Translations under genes and position numbers: made by a program
Shown here: piece after piece, positions 48,803 to 61,427 of the stretch
How positions within the stretch are numbered: position 1 is the stretch's first letter
Layout of the letters: each line of letters starts with the position of its first letter
DNA from: Halichoerus grypus
Taxonomy: Eukaryota; Chordata; Mammalia; Carnivora; Phocidae
Reading direction: 5' to 3'
NCBI RefSeq assembly: GCF_964656455.1
Contig: NW_027555008.1
Span: 1 to 64,000 of the forward strand
Length of the DNA: 64,000 bases
The notes under the pieces: generated by a model
What the model was told of the DNA's origin: nothing
What the model saw: the letters and a program-made list of their open reading frames with translations, nothing else
Databases searched by the model: none

Positions 48803-51327
48803 GTGAGAGCCTGGGGAACGGGTTGCATTCATAACCCAGAGGGAGAAACAGGCCAGTGCAGAAGGCACCTCTCGAACCAGCTGTCGTTTCAAGAAACTAG
48901 CATTCCTCTTGCACGGGTTTGGGGAGGTCTAAAATGCAGGCACCTCCCTCGAAGGAACGATAGTGTAGAGAAACCGTACTTTAGCTACCAACGAACTGTC
49001 TGAAGGAGAATGCACTTTACGGTGTACCACGGGTGAGAGCCCGGGGAACGGGTTCCATACGTAGCACGGAGGGAGAAACAGGCCGGTGCAGAAAGCACCT
49101 CTCGAACCAGCTCCAGTTTCATGAAACTAGCATTCCTCTTGCCCGGGTGTGTGGAGCTTTAATATGCAGGCACCTCCCTCGAAGGAACGACAGTGTAGAG
49201 AAACCGTCCTTTAGCTACGGTCCACCTCTCTGCAGGAGAAAGCAGTTTACGTTGTCCACGGGTGAGAAACTGCGGAACGAGTTGCATACATAACACGGAG
49301 CGAGAAACAGGCCGTTGCAGACGGCCCCTCTCGAGCCAGCTCTAGTTTCATGGAACTAGCATTCCACTTGCACGGGTGTGTGCAGGTCTAAAATACAGGC
49401 ACCTCCCTCGAAGGAAAAACAGTGTAGAGAAACCGTGCTTTAGCTACCGTCCACCTCTCTGAAGGAGGAAGCAGTTTACCGTGTACTGTGGGTGAGGGCC
49501 TGGGGAGCGGGTTCCATATGTAAATCCGAGGGAGACACAGGCCGGTGCAGAAGGTACTTCTCGAACGAGCTCCAGTTTCACGAATGTAGCATTCCTCTTA
49601 CACGGGTGTGTGGAGGTCTAATATCCAGGCACCTCCCTCGAAGGAACAACAGTGTGGAGAAAACGTGCTTTAGCTACCGTCCAGCTCTGTGAAGGAGAAA
49701 GCAGTTTACGGTGTACCAGGAGTGAGAGCCTGGGAAACGGGTTGCATTCATAACCCGGAGGGAGAAGCAGGCCGGTGCAGAAGGCACCTCTCGAACCAGC
49801 TGTCGTTTCAAGAAACTAGCATTCCTCTTGCACGGGTGTGTGGAGCTTTAATATGCAGGCACCTCCCTCGAAGGAACGACAGTGTAGAGAAACCGTCCTT
49901 TAGCTACTACGAACTCTCTGAAGCAGAATGCACTTTACGGTGTACCATGGGTGAGAGCCCGGGGATCGGGTTCCATACATAGCACGAAGGGAGAAACAGG
50001 CCTCTGCAGAAAGAACCTCTCGAACCAGCTCCAGTTTCATGAAACTAGCATTCCTCTTGCACGGGTGTGTGGAGCATTAATATGCAGGCACCTCCCTCGA
50101 AGGAACGACAGTGTAGAGAAACTGTCCTTTAGCTACCTTCCACCTCTCTGCAAGAGAAAGCTGTTTACGTTATCCACGGGTCAGAACCTGGGGAACGAGT
50201 TCCATACATAACACGCAGCTAGAAACAGGCTGTTGCAGACGGCCCCTCTCGAGCCAGCTCTAGTTTCATGGAACTAGCATTCCACTTGCACGGGTGTGTG
50301 GAGGTCTAAAATGCAGGCACCTCCCTCGAAGGAACAACAGTGCAGAGAAACCGTGCTTTAGCTAGCGTCCACCTCTCTGAAGGAGGAAGCAGTTTACCGT
50401 GTACTCTGGGTGAGAGCCTGGGGAACGGGTTCCATACGTAAATCCGAGGAAGAGACAGGCCGGTGCAGAAGGTAATTCTCGAAAGAGCTCCAGTTTCATG
50501 AATGTAGCATTCCTCTTACACGGGTGTGTGGAGGTCTAATATCCAGGCACCTCCCTCGAAGGAACAACAGTGTGGAGAAAACGTGCTTTAGCTACCGTCC
50601 ACCTCTCTGAAGGAGAAAACAGTTTACCTTGTACCAGGGGTGAGAGCCTGGGGAACGGGTTGCATTCATAACCCGGAGGGAGAAACAGGCCGGTGCAGAA
50701 GGCACCTCTCGAACCAGCTGTCGTTTCAAGAAACTAGCATTCCTCTTGCACGGGTGTGTGGAGCTTTAATATGCAGGCACCTCCCTCGAAGGAACGACAG
50801 TGTAGAGAAACCGTACTTTAGCTACTCGGAACTCTCTGAAGCAGAATGCAGTTTACGGTGTACCATGGGTGAGAGCCCGGGGAACGGGTTCCATACATAG
50901 CACGGAGGGAGAAACAGGCCTGTGCAGAAAGCACCTCTCGAACCAGCTCCAGTTGCATGAAACTAGCATTCCTCTTGCCCGGCTGTGTGGAGCTTTAACA
51001 TGCAGGCACCTCCCTCGAAGGAACGACAGTGTAGAGAAACTCTCCTTTAGCTACCTTCCACCTCTCTGCAAGAGAAAGCAGTTTACGTTATCCACAGGTG
51101 AGAACCTGGGGAACGAGTTCCATACATAACACGGAGCTAGAAACAGGCTGTTGCAGACGGCCCCTCTCGAGCCAGCTCTAGTTTCATGGAACTAGCATTC
51201 CACTTGCACGGGTGTGTGGAGGTCTCAAATGCAGGCACCTCCCTCGAAGGAACAACAGTGTAGAGAAACCGTGCTTTAGCTAGCGTCCACCTCTCTGACG
51301 GAGAAAACTGTGTACCTTGTACCAGGG
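48803..51327 (+). repeat. HOR copy H20, 11-mer, first copy of the right domain (2525 bp)
   Basis: M5 has ACCGTCCTTTAGC (C49897), M7 head has GGGTCAGAAC (C50182), M9 is back to CTAGCATTCC and M10 to GTTTACGTTATCC. A50475 in M8 was seen only here. Shares C49897 and C50182 with H24, 10100 bp (four HORs) downstream. Confidence 0.96.
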
Positions 51328-53852
51328 GTGAGAGCCTGGGGAACGGGTTGCATTCATAACCCAGAGGGAGAAACAGGCCAGTGCAGAAGGCACCTCTCGA
51401 ACCAGCTGTCGTTTCAAGAAACTAGCATTCCTCTTGCACGGGTTTGGGGAGGTCTAAAATGCAGGCACCTCCCTCGAAGGAACGATAGTGTAGAGAAACC
51501 GTACTTTAGCTACCAACGAACTGTCTGAAGGAGAATGCACTTTACGGTGTACCACGGGTGAGAGCCCGGGGAACGGGTTCCATACGTAGCACGGAGGGAG
51601 AAACAGGCCGGTGCAGAAAGCACCTCTCGAACCAGCTCCAGTTTCATGAAACTAGCATTCCTCTTGCCCGGGTGTGTGGAGCTTTAATATGCAGGCACCT
51701 CCCTCGAAGGAACGACAGTGTAGAGAAACCGTCCTTTAGCTACGGTCCACCTCTCTGCAGGAGAAAGCAGTTTACGTTGTCCACGGGTGAGAAACTGCGG
51801 AACGAGTTGCATACATAACACGGAGCGAGAAACAGGCCGTTGCAGACGGCCCCTCTCGAGCCAGCTCTAGTTTCATGGAACTAGCATTCCACTTGCACGG
51901 GTGTGTGCAGGTCTAAAATACAGGCACCTCCCTCGAAGGAAAAACAGTGTAGAGAAACCGTGCTTTAGCTACCGTCCACCTCTCTGAAGGAGGAAGCAGT
52001 TTACCGTGTACTGTGGGTGAGGGCCTGGGGAGCGGGTTCCATATGTAAATCCGAGGGAGACACAGGCCGGTGCAGAAGGTACTTCTCGAACGAGCTCCAG
52101 TTTCACGAATGTAGCATTCCTCTTACACGGGTGTGTGGAGGTCTAATATCCAGGCACCTCCCTCGAAGGAACAACAGTGTGGAGAAAACGTGCTTTAGCT
52201 ACCGTCCAGCTCTGTGAAGGAGAAAGCAGTTTACGGTGTACCAGGAGTGAGAGCCTGGGAAACGGGTTGCATTCATAACCCGGAGGGAGAAGCAGGCCGG
52301 TGCAGAAGGCACCTCTCGAACCAGCTGTCGTTTCAAGAAACTAGCATTCCTCTTGCACGGGTGTGTGGAGCTTTAATATGCAGGCACCTCCCTCGAAGGA
52401 ACGACAGTGTAGAGAAACCGTACTTTAGCTACTACGAACTCTCTGAAGCAGAATGCACTTTACGGTGTACCATGGGTGAGAGCCCGGGGATCGGGTTCCA
52501 TACATAGCACGAAGGGAGAAACAGGCCTCTGCAGAAAGAACCTCTCGAACCAGCTCCAGTTTCATGAAACTAGCATTCCTCTTGCACGGGTGTGTGGAGC
52601 ATTAATATGCAGGCACCTCCCTCGAAGGAACGACAGTGTAGAGAAACTGTCCTTTAGCTACCTTCCACCTCTCTGCAAGAGAAAGCTGTTTACGTTATCC
52701 ACGGGTGAGAACCTGGGGAACGAGTTCCATACATAACACGCAGCTAGAAACAGGCTGTTGCAGACGGCCCCTCTCGAGCCAGCTCTAGTTTCATGGAACT
52801 AGCATTCCACTTGCACGGGTGTGTGGAGGTCTAAAATGCAGGCACCTCCCTCGAAGGAACAACAGTGCAGAGAAACCGTGCTTTAGCTAGCGTCCACCTC
52901 TCTGAAGGAGGAAGCAGTTTACCGTGTACTCTGGGTGAGAGCCTGGGGAACGGGTTCCATACGTAAATCCGAGGAAGAGACAGGCCAGTGCAGAAGGTAC
53001 TTCTCGAAAGAGCTCCAGTTTCATGAATGTAGCATTCCTCTTACACGGGTGTGTGGAGGTCTAATATCCAGGCACCTCCCTCGAAGGAACAACAGTGTGG
53101 AGAAAACGTGCTTTAGCTACCGTCCACCTCTCTGAAGGAGAAAACAGTTTACCTTGTACCAGGGGTGAGAGCCTGGGGAACGGGTTGCATTCATAACCCG
53201 GAGGGAGAAACAGGCCGGTGCAGAAGGCACCTCTCGAACCAGCTGTCGTTTCAAGAAACTAGCATTCCTCTTGCACGGGTGTGTGGAGCTTTAATATGCA
53301 GGCACCTCCCTCGAAGGAACGACAGTGTAGAGAAACCGTACTTTAGCTACTCGGAACTCTCTGAAGCAGAATGCAGTTTACGGTGTACCATGGGTGAGAG
53401 CCCGGGGAACGGGTTCCATACATAGCACGGAGGGAGAAACAGGCCTGTGCAGAAAGCACCTCTCGAACCAGCTCCAGTTGCATGAAACTAGCATTCCTCT
53501 TGCCCGGCTGTGTGGAGCTTTAACATGCAGGCACCTCCCTCGAAGGAACGACAGTGTAGAGAAACTCTCCTTTAGCTACCTTCCACCTCTCTGCAAGAGA
53601 AAGCAGTTTACGTTATCCACAGGTGAGAACCTGGGGAACGAGTTCCATACATAACACGGAGCTAGAAACAGGCTGTTGCAGACGGCCCCTCTCGAGCCAG
53701 CTCTAGTTTCATGGAACTAGCATTCCACTTGCACGGGTGTGTGGAGGTCTCAAATGCAGGCACCTCCCTCGAAGGAACAACAGTGTAGAGAAACCGTGCT
53801 TTAGCTAGCGTCCACCTCTCTGACGGAGAAAACTGTGTACCTTGTACCAGGG
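51328..53852 (+). repeat. HOR copy H21, 11-mer (2525 bp)
   Basis: M5 keeps ACCGTACTTTAGC, unlike H20 and H22-H24. A52987 in M8 (GGCCAGTGC) was not seen in another M8. Confidence 0.96.
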
Positions 53853-56377
53853 GTGAGAGCCTGGGGAACGGGTTGCATTCATAACCCAGAGGGAGAAACA
53901 GGCCAGTGCAGAAGGCACCTCTCGAACCAGCTGTCGTTTCAAGAAACTAGCATTCCTCTTGCACGGGTTTGGGGAGGTCTAAAATGCAGGCACCTCCCTC
54001 GAAGGAACGATAGTGTAGAGAAACCGTACTTTAGCTACCAACGAACTGTCTGAAGGAGAATGCACTTTACGGTGTACCACGGGTGAGAGCCCGGGGAACG
54101 GGTTCCATACGTAGCACGGAGGGAGAAACAGGCCGGTGCAGAAAGCACCTCTCGAACCAGCTCCAGTTTCATGAAACTAGCATTCCTCTTGCCCGGGTGT
54201 GTGGAGCTTTAATATGCAGGCACCTCCCTCGAAGGAACGACAGTGTAGAGAAACCGTCCTTTAGCTACGGTCCACCTCTCTGCAGGAGAAAGCACTTTAC
54301 GTTGTCCACGGGTGAGAAACTGCGGAACGAGTTGCATACATAACACGGAGCGAGAAACAGGCCGTTGCAGACGGCCCCTCTCGAGCCAGCTCTAGTTTCA
54401 TGGAACTAGCATTCCACTTGCACGGGTGTGTGCAGGTCTAAAATACAGGCACCTCCCTCGAAGGAAAAACAGTGTAGAGAAACCGTGCTTTAGCTACCGT
54501 CCACCTCTCTGAAGGAGGAAGCAGTTTACCGTGTACTGTGGGTGAGGGCCTGGGGAGCGGGTTCCATATGTAAATCCGAGGGAGACACAGGCCGGTGCAG
54601 AAGGTACTTCTCGAACGAGCTCCAGTTTCACGAATGTAGCATTCCTCTTACACGGGTGTGTGGAGGTCTAATATCCAGGCACCTCCCTCGAAGGAACAAC
54701 AGTGTGGAGAAAACGTGCTTTAGCTACCGTCCAGCTCTGTGAAGGAGAAAGCAGTTTACGGTGTACCAGGAGTGAGAGCCTGGGAAACGGGTTGCATTCA
54801 TAACCCGGAGGGAGAAGCAGGCCGGTGCAGAAGGCACCTCTCGAACCAGCTGTCGTTTCAAGAAACTAGCATTCCTCTTGCACGGGTGTGTGGAGCTTTA
54901 ATATGCAGGCACCTCCCTCGAAGGAACGACAGGGTAGAGAAACCGTCCTTTAGCTACTACGAACTCTCTGAAGCAGAATGCACTTTACGGTGTACCATGG
55001 GTGAGAGCCCGGGGATCGGGTTCCATACATAGCACGAAGGGAGAAACAGGCCTCTGCAGAAAGAACCTCTCGAACCAGCTCCAGTTTCATGAAACTAGCA
55101 TTCCTCTTGCACGGGTGTGTGGAGCATTAATATGCAGGCACCTCCCTCGAAGGAACGACAGTGTAGAGAAACTGTCCTTTAGCTACCTTCCACCTCTCTG
55201 CAAGAGAAAGCTGTTTACGTTATCCACGGGTGAGAACCTGGGGAACGAGTTCCATACATAACACGCAGCTAGAAACAGGCTGTTGCAGACGGCCCCTCTC
55301 GAGCCAGCTCTAGTTTCATGGAACTAGCATTCCACTTGCACGGGTGTGTGGAGGTCTAAAATGCAGGCACCTCCCTCGAAGGAACAACAGTGCAGAGAAA
55401 CCGTGCTTTAGCTAGCGTCCACCTCTCTGAAGGAGGAAGCAGTTTACCGTGTACTCTGGGTGAGAGCCTGGGGAACGGGTTCCATACGTAAATCCGAGGA
55501 AGAGACAGGCCGGTGCAGAAGGTACTTCTCGAAAGAGCTCCAGTTTCATGAATGTAGCATTCCTCTTACACGGGTGTGTGGAGGTCTAATATCCAGGCAC
55601 CTCCCTCGAAGGAACAACAGTGTGGAGAAAACGTGCCTTAGCTACCGTCCACCTCTCTGAAGGAGAAAACAGTTTACCTTGTACCAGGGGTGAGAGCCTG
55701 GGGAACGGGTTGCATTCATAACCCGGAGGGAGAAACAGGCCGGTGCAGAAGGCACCTCTCGAACCAGCTGTCGTTTCAAGAAACTAGCATTCCTCTTGCA
55801 CGGGTGTGTGGAGCTTTAATATGCAGGCACCTCCCTCGAAGGAACGACAGTGTAGAGAAACCGTACTTTAGCTACTCGGAACTCTCTGAAGCAGAATGCA
55901 GTTTACGGTGTACCATGGGTGAGAGCCCGGGGAACGGGTTCCATACATAGCACGGAGGGAGAAACAGGCCTGTGCAGAAAGCACCTCTCGAACCAGCTCC
56001 AGTTGCATGAAACTAGCATTCCTCTTGCCCGGCTGTGTGGAGCTTTAACATGCAGGCACCTCCCTCGAAGGAACGACAGTGTAGAGAAACTCTCCTTTAG
56101 CTACCTTCCACCTCTCTGCAAGAGAAAGCAGTTTACGTTATCCACAGGTGAGAACCTGGGGAACGAGTTCCATACATAACACGGAGCTAGAAACAGGCTG
56201 TTGCAGACGGCCCCTCTCGAGCCAGCTCTAGTTTCATGGAACTAGCATTCCACTTGCACGGGTGTGTGGAGGTCTCAAATGCAGGCACCTCCCTCGAAGG
56301 AACAACAGTGTAGAGAAACCGTGCTTTAGCTAGCGTCCACCTCTCTGACGGAGAAAACTGTGTACCTTGTACCAGGG
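53853..56377 (+). repeat. HOR copy H22, 11-mer (2525 bp)
   Basis: C54295 in M2 is private. G54933 in M5 (ACAGGGTAGAG) is shared with H25 at 62508, exactly 7575 bp away. C55637 in M8 (GTGCCTTAGC) is shared with H23 at 58162, exactly 2525 bp away. Confidence 0.96.
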
Positions 56378-58902
56378 GTGAGAGCCTGGGGAACGGGTTG
56401 CATTCATAACCCAGAGGGAGAAACAGGCCAGTGCAGAAGGCACCTCTCGAACCAGCTGTCGTTTCAAGAAACTAGCATTCCTCTTGCACGGGTTTGGGGA
56501 GGTCTAAAATGCAGGCACCTCCCTCGAAGGAACGATAGTGTAGAGAAACCGTACTTTAGCTACCAACGAACTGTCTGAAGGAGAATGCACTTTACGGTGT
56601 ACCACGGGTGAGAGCCCGGGGAACGGGTTCCATACGTAGCACGGAGGGAGAAACAGGCCGGTGCAGAAAGCACCTCTCGAACCAGCTCCAGTTTCATGAA
56701 ACTAGCATTCCTCTTGCCCGGGTGTGTGGAGCTTTAATATGCAGGCACCTCCCTCGAAGGAACGACAGTGTAGAGAAACCGTCCTTTAGCTACGGTCCAC
56801 CTCTCTGCAGGAGAAAGCAGTTTACGTTGTCCACGGGTGAGAAACTGCGGAACGAGTTGCATACATAACACGGAGCGAGAAACAGGCCGTTGCAGACGGC
56901 CCCTCTCGAGCCAGCTCTAGTTTCATGGAACTAGCATTCCACTTGCACGGGTGTGTGCAGGTCTAAAATACAGGCACCTCCCTCGAAGGAAAAACAGTGT
57001 AGAGAAACCGTGCTTTAGCTACCGTCCACCTCTCTGAAGGAGGAAGCAGTTTACCGTGTACTGTGGGTGAGGGCCTGGGGAGCGGGTTCCATATGTAAAT
57101 CCGAGGGAGACACAGGCCGGTGCAGAAGGTACTTCTCGAACGAGCTCCAGTTTCACGAATGTAGCATTCCTCTTACACGGGTGTGTGGAGGTCTAATATC
57201 CAGGCACCTCCCTCGAAGGAACAACAGTGTGGAGAAAACGTGCTTTAGCTACCGTCCAGCTCTGTGAAGGAGAAAGCAGTTTACGGTGTACCAGGAGTGA
57301 GAGCCTGGGAAACGGGTTGCATTCATAACCCGGAGGGAGAAGCAGGCCGGTGCAGAAGGCACCTCTCGAACCAGCTGTCGTTTCAAGAAACTAGCATTCC
57401 TCTTGCACGGGTGTGTGGAGCTTTAATATGCAGGCACCTCCCTCGAAGGAACGACAGTGTAGAGAAACCGTCCTTTAGCTACTACGAACTCTCTGAAGCA
57501 GAATGCACTTTACGGTGTACCATGGGTGAGAGCCCGGGGATCGGGTTCCATACATAGCACGAAGGGAGAAACAGGCCTCTGCAGAAAGAACCTCTCGAAC
57601 CAGCTCCAGTTTCATGAAACTAGCATTCCTCTTGCACGGGTGTGTGGAGCATTAATATGCAGGCACCTCCCTCGAAGGAACGACAGTGTAGAGAAACTGT
57701 CCTTTAGCTACCTTCCACCTCTCTGCAAGAGAAAGCTGTTTACGTTATCCACGGGTGAGAACCTGGGGAACGAGTTCCATACATAACACGCAGCTAGAAA
57801 CAGGCTGTTGCAGACGGCCCCTCTCGAGCCAGCTCTAGTTTCATGGAACTAGCATTCCACTTGCACGGGTGTGTGGAGGTCTAAAATGCAGGCACCTCCC
57901 TCGAAGGAACAACAGTGCAGAGAAACCGTGCTTTAGCTAGCGTCCACCTCTCTGAAGGAGGAAGCAGTTTACCGTGTACTCTGGGTGAGAGCCTGGGGAA
58001 CGGGTTCCATACGTAAATCCGAGGAAGAGACAGGCCGGTGCAGAAGGTACTTCTCGAAAGAGCTCCAGTTTCATGAATGTAGCATTCCTCTTACACGGGT
58101 GTGTGGAGGTCTAATATCCAGGCACCTCCCTCGAAGGAACAACAGTGTGGAGAAAACGTGCCTTAGCTACCGTCCACCTCTCTGAAGGAGAAAACAGTTT
58201 ACCTTGTACCAGGGGTGAGAGCCTGGGGAACGGGTTGCATTCATAACCCGGAGGGAGAAACAGGCCGGTGCAGAAGGCACCTCTCGAACCAGCTGTCGTT
58301 TCAAGAAACTAGCATTCCTCTTGCACGGGTGTGTGGAGCTTTAATATGCAGGCACCTCCCTCGAAGGAACGACAGTGTAGAGAAACCGTACTTTAGCTAC
58401 TCGGAACTCTCTGAAGCAGAATGCAGTTTACGGTGTACCATGGGTGAGAGCCCGGGGAACGGGTTCCATACATAGCACGGAGGGAGAAACAGGCCTGTGC
58501 AGAAAGCACCTCTCGAACCAGCTCCAGTTGCATGAAACTAGCATTCCTCTTGCCCGGCTGTGTGGAGCTTTAACATGCAGGCACCTCCCTCGAAGGAACG
58601 ACAGTGTAGAGAAACTCTCCTTTAGCTACCTTCCACCTCTCTGCAAGAGAAAGCAGTTTACGTTATCCACAGGTGAGAACCTGGGGAACGAGTTCCATAC
58701 ATAACACGGAGCTAGAAACAGGCTGTTGCAGACGGCCCCTCTCGAGCCAGCTCTAGTTTCATGGAACTAGCATTCCACTTGCACGGGTGTGTGGAGGTCT
58801 CAAATGCAGGCACCTCCCTCGAAGGAACAACAGTGTAGAGAAACCGTGCTTTAGCTAGCGTCCACCTCTCTGACGGAGAAAACTGTGTACCTTGTACCAG
58901 GG
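56378..58902 (+). repeat. HOR copy H23, 11-mer (2525 bp)
   Basis: M5 with ACCGTCCTTTAGC and M8 with GTGCCTTAGC (C58162), the latter shared only with H22. Confidence 0.96.
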
Positions 58903-61427
58903 GTGAGAGCCTGGGGAACGGGTTGCATTCATAACCCAGAGGGAGAAACAGGCCAGTGCAGAAGGCACCTCTCGAACCAGCTGTCGTTTCAAGAAACTAG
59001 CATTCCTCTTGCACGGGTTTGGGGAGGTCTAAAATGCAGGCACCTCCCTCGAAGGAACGATAGTGTAGAGAAACCGTACTTTAGCTACCAACGAACTGTC
59101 TGAAGGAGAATGCACTTTACGGTGTACCACGGGTGAGAGCCCGGGGAACGGGTTCCATACGTAGCACGGAGGGAGAAACAGGCCGGTGCAGAAAGCACCT
59201 CTCGAACCAGCTCCAGTTTCATGAAACTAGCATTCCTCTTGCCCGGGTGTGTGGAGCTTTAATATGCAGGCACCTCCCTCGAAGGAACGACAGTGTAGAG
59301 AAACCGTCCTTTAGCTACGGTCCACCTCTCTGCAGGAGAAAGCAGTTTACGTTGTCCACGGGTGAGAAACTGCGGAACGAGTTGCATACATAACACGGAG
59401 CGAGAAACAGGCCGTTGCAGACGGCCCCTCTCGAGCCAGCTCTAGTTTCATGGAACTAGCATTCCACTTGCACGGGTGTGTGCAGGTCTAAAATACAGGC
59501 ACCTCCCTCGAAGGAAAAACAGTGTAGAGAAACCGTGCTTTAGCTACCGTCCACCTCTCTGAAGGAGGAAGCAGTTTACCGTGTACTGTGGGTGAGGGCC
59601 TGGGGAGCGGGTTCCATATGTAAATCCGAGGGAGACACAGGCCGGTGCAGAAGGTACTTCTCGAACGAGCTCCAGTTTCACGAATGTAGCATTCCTCTTA
59701 CACGGGTGTGTGGAGGTCTAATATCCAGGCACCTCCCTCGAAGGAACAACAGTGTGGAGAAAACGTGCTTTAGCTACCGTCCAGCTCTGTGAAGGAGAAA
59801 GCAGTTTACGGTGTACCAGGAGTGAGAGCCTGGGAAACGGGTTGCATTCATAACCCGGAGGGAGAAGCAGGCCGGTGCAGAAGGCACCTCTCGAACCAGC
59901 TGTCGTTTCAAGAAACTAGCATTCCTCTTGCACGGGTGTGTGGAGCTTTAATATGCAGGCACCTCCCTCGAAGGAACGACAGTGTAGAGAAACCGTCCTT
60001 TAGCTACTACGAACTCTCTGAAGCAGAATGCACTTTACGGTGTACCATGGGTGAGAGCCCGGGGATCGGGTTCCATACATAGCACGAAGGGAGAAACAGG
60101 CCTCTGCAGAAAGAACCTCTCGAACCAGCTCCAGTTTCATGAAACTAGCATTCCTCTTGCACGGGTGTGTGGAGCATTAATATGCAGGCACCTCCCTCGA
60201 AGGAACGACAGTGTAGAGAAACTGTCCTTTAGCTACCTTCCACCTCTCTGCAAGAGAAAGCTGTTTACGTTATCCACGGGTCAGAACCTGGGGAACGAGT
60301 TCCATACATAACACGCAGCTAGAAACAGGCTGTTGCAGACGGCCCCTCTCGAGCCAGCTCTAGTTTCATGGAACTAGCATTCCACTTGCACGGGTGTGTG
60401 GAGGTCTAAAATGCAGGCACCTCCCTCGAAGGAACAACAGTGCAGAGAAACCGTGCTTTAGCTAGCGTCCACCTCTCTGAAGGAGGAAGCAGTTTACCGT
60501 GTACTCTGGGTGAGAGCCTGGGGAACGGGTTCCATACGTAAATCCGAGGAAGAGACAGGCCGGTGCAGAAGGTACTTCTCGAAAGAGCTCCAGTTTCATG
60601 AATGTAGCATTCCTCTTACACGGGTGTGTGGAGGTCTAATATCCAGGCACCTCCCTCGAAGGAACAACAGTGTGGAGAAAACGTGCTTTAGCTACCGTCC
60701 ACCTCTCTGAAGGAGAAAACAGTTTACCTTGTACCAGGGGTGAGAGCCTGGGGAACGGGTTGCATTCATAACCCGGAGGGAGAAACAGGCCGGTGCAGAA
60801 GGCACCTCTCGAACCAGCTGTCGTTTCAAGAAACTAGCATTCCTCTTGCACGGGTGTGTGGAGCTTTAATATGCAGGCACCTCCCTCGAAGGAACGACAG
60901 TGTAGAGAAACCGTACTTTAGCTACTCGGAACTCTCTGAAGCAGAATGCAGTTTACGGTGTACCATGGGTGAGAGCCCGGGGAACGGGTTCCATACATAG
61001 CACGGAGGGAGAAACAGGCCTGTGCAGAAAGCACCTCTCGAACCAGCTCCAGTTGCATGAAACTAGCATTCCTCTTGCCCGGCTGTGTGGAGCTTTAACA
61101 TGCAGGCACCTCCCTCGAAGGAACGACAGTGTAGAGAAACTCTCCTTTAGCTACCTTCCACCTCTCTGCAAGAGAAAGCAGTTTACGTTATCCACAGGTG
61201 AGAACCTGGGGAACGAGTTCCATACATAACACGGAGCTAGAAACAGGCTGTTGCAGACGGCCCCTCTCGAGCCAGCTCTAGTTTCATGGAACTAGCATTC
61301 CACTTGCACGGGTGTGTGGAGGTCTCAAATGCAGGCACCTCCCTCGAAGGAACAACAGTGTAGAGAAACCGTGCTTTAGCTAGCGTCCACCTCTCTGACG
61401 GAGAAAACTGTGTACCTTGTACCAGGG
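58903..61427 (+). repeat. HOR copy H24, 11-mer (2525 bp)
   Basis: M5 with ACCGTCCTTTAGC and M7 head with GGGTCAGAAC (C60282), the same pair as H20. M8 has the normal GTGCTTTAGC. Last copy with the M11 CTGACGGAG form. Confidence 0.96.
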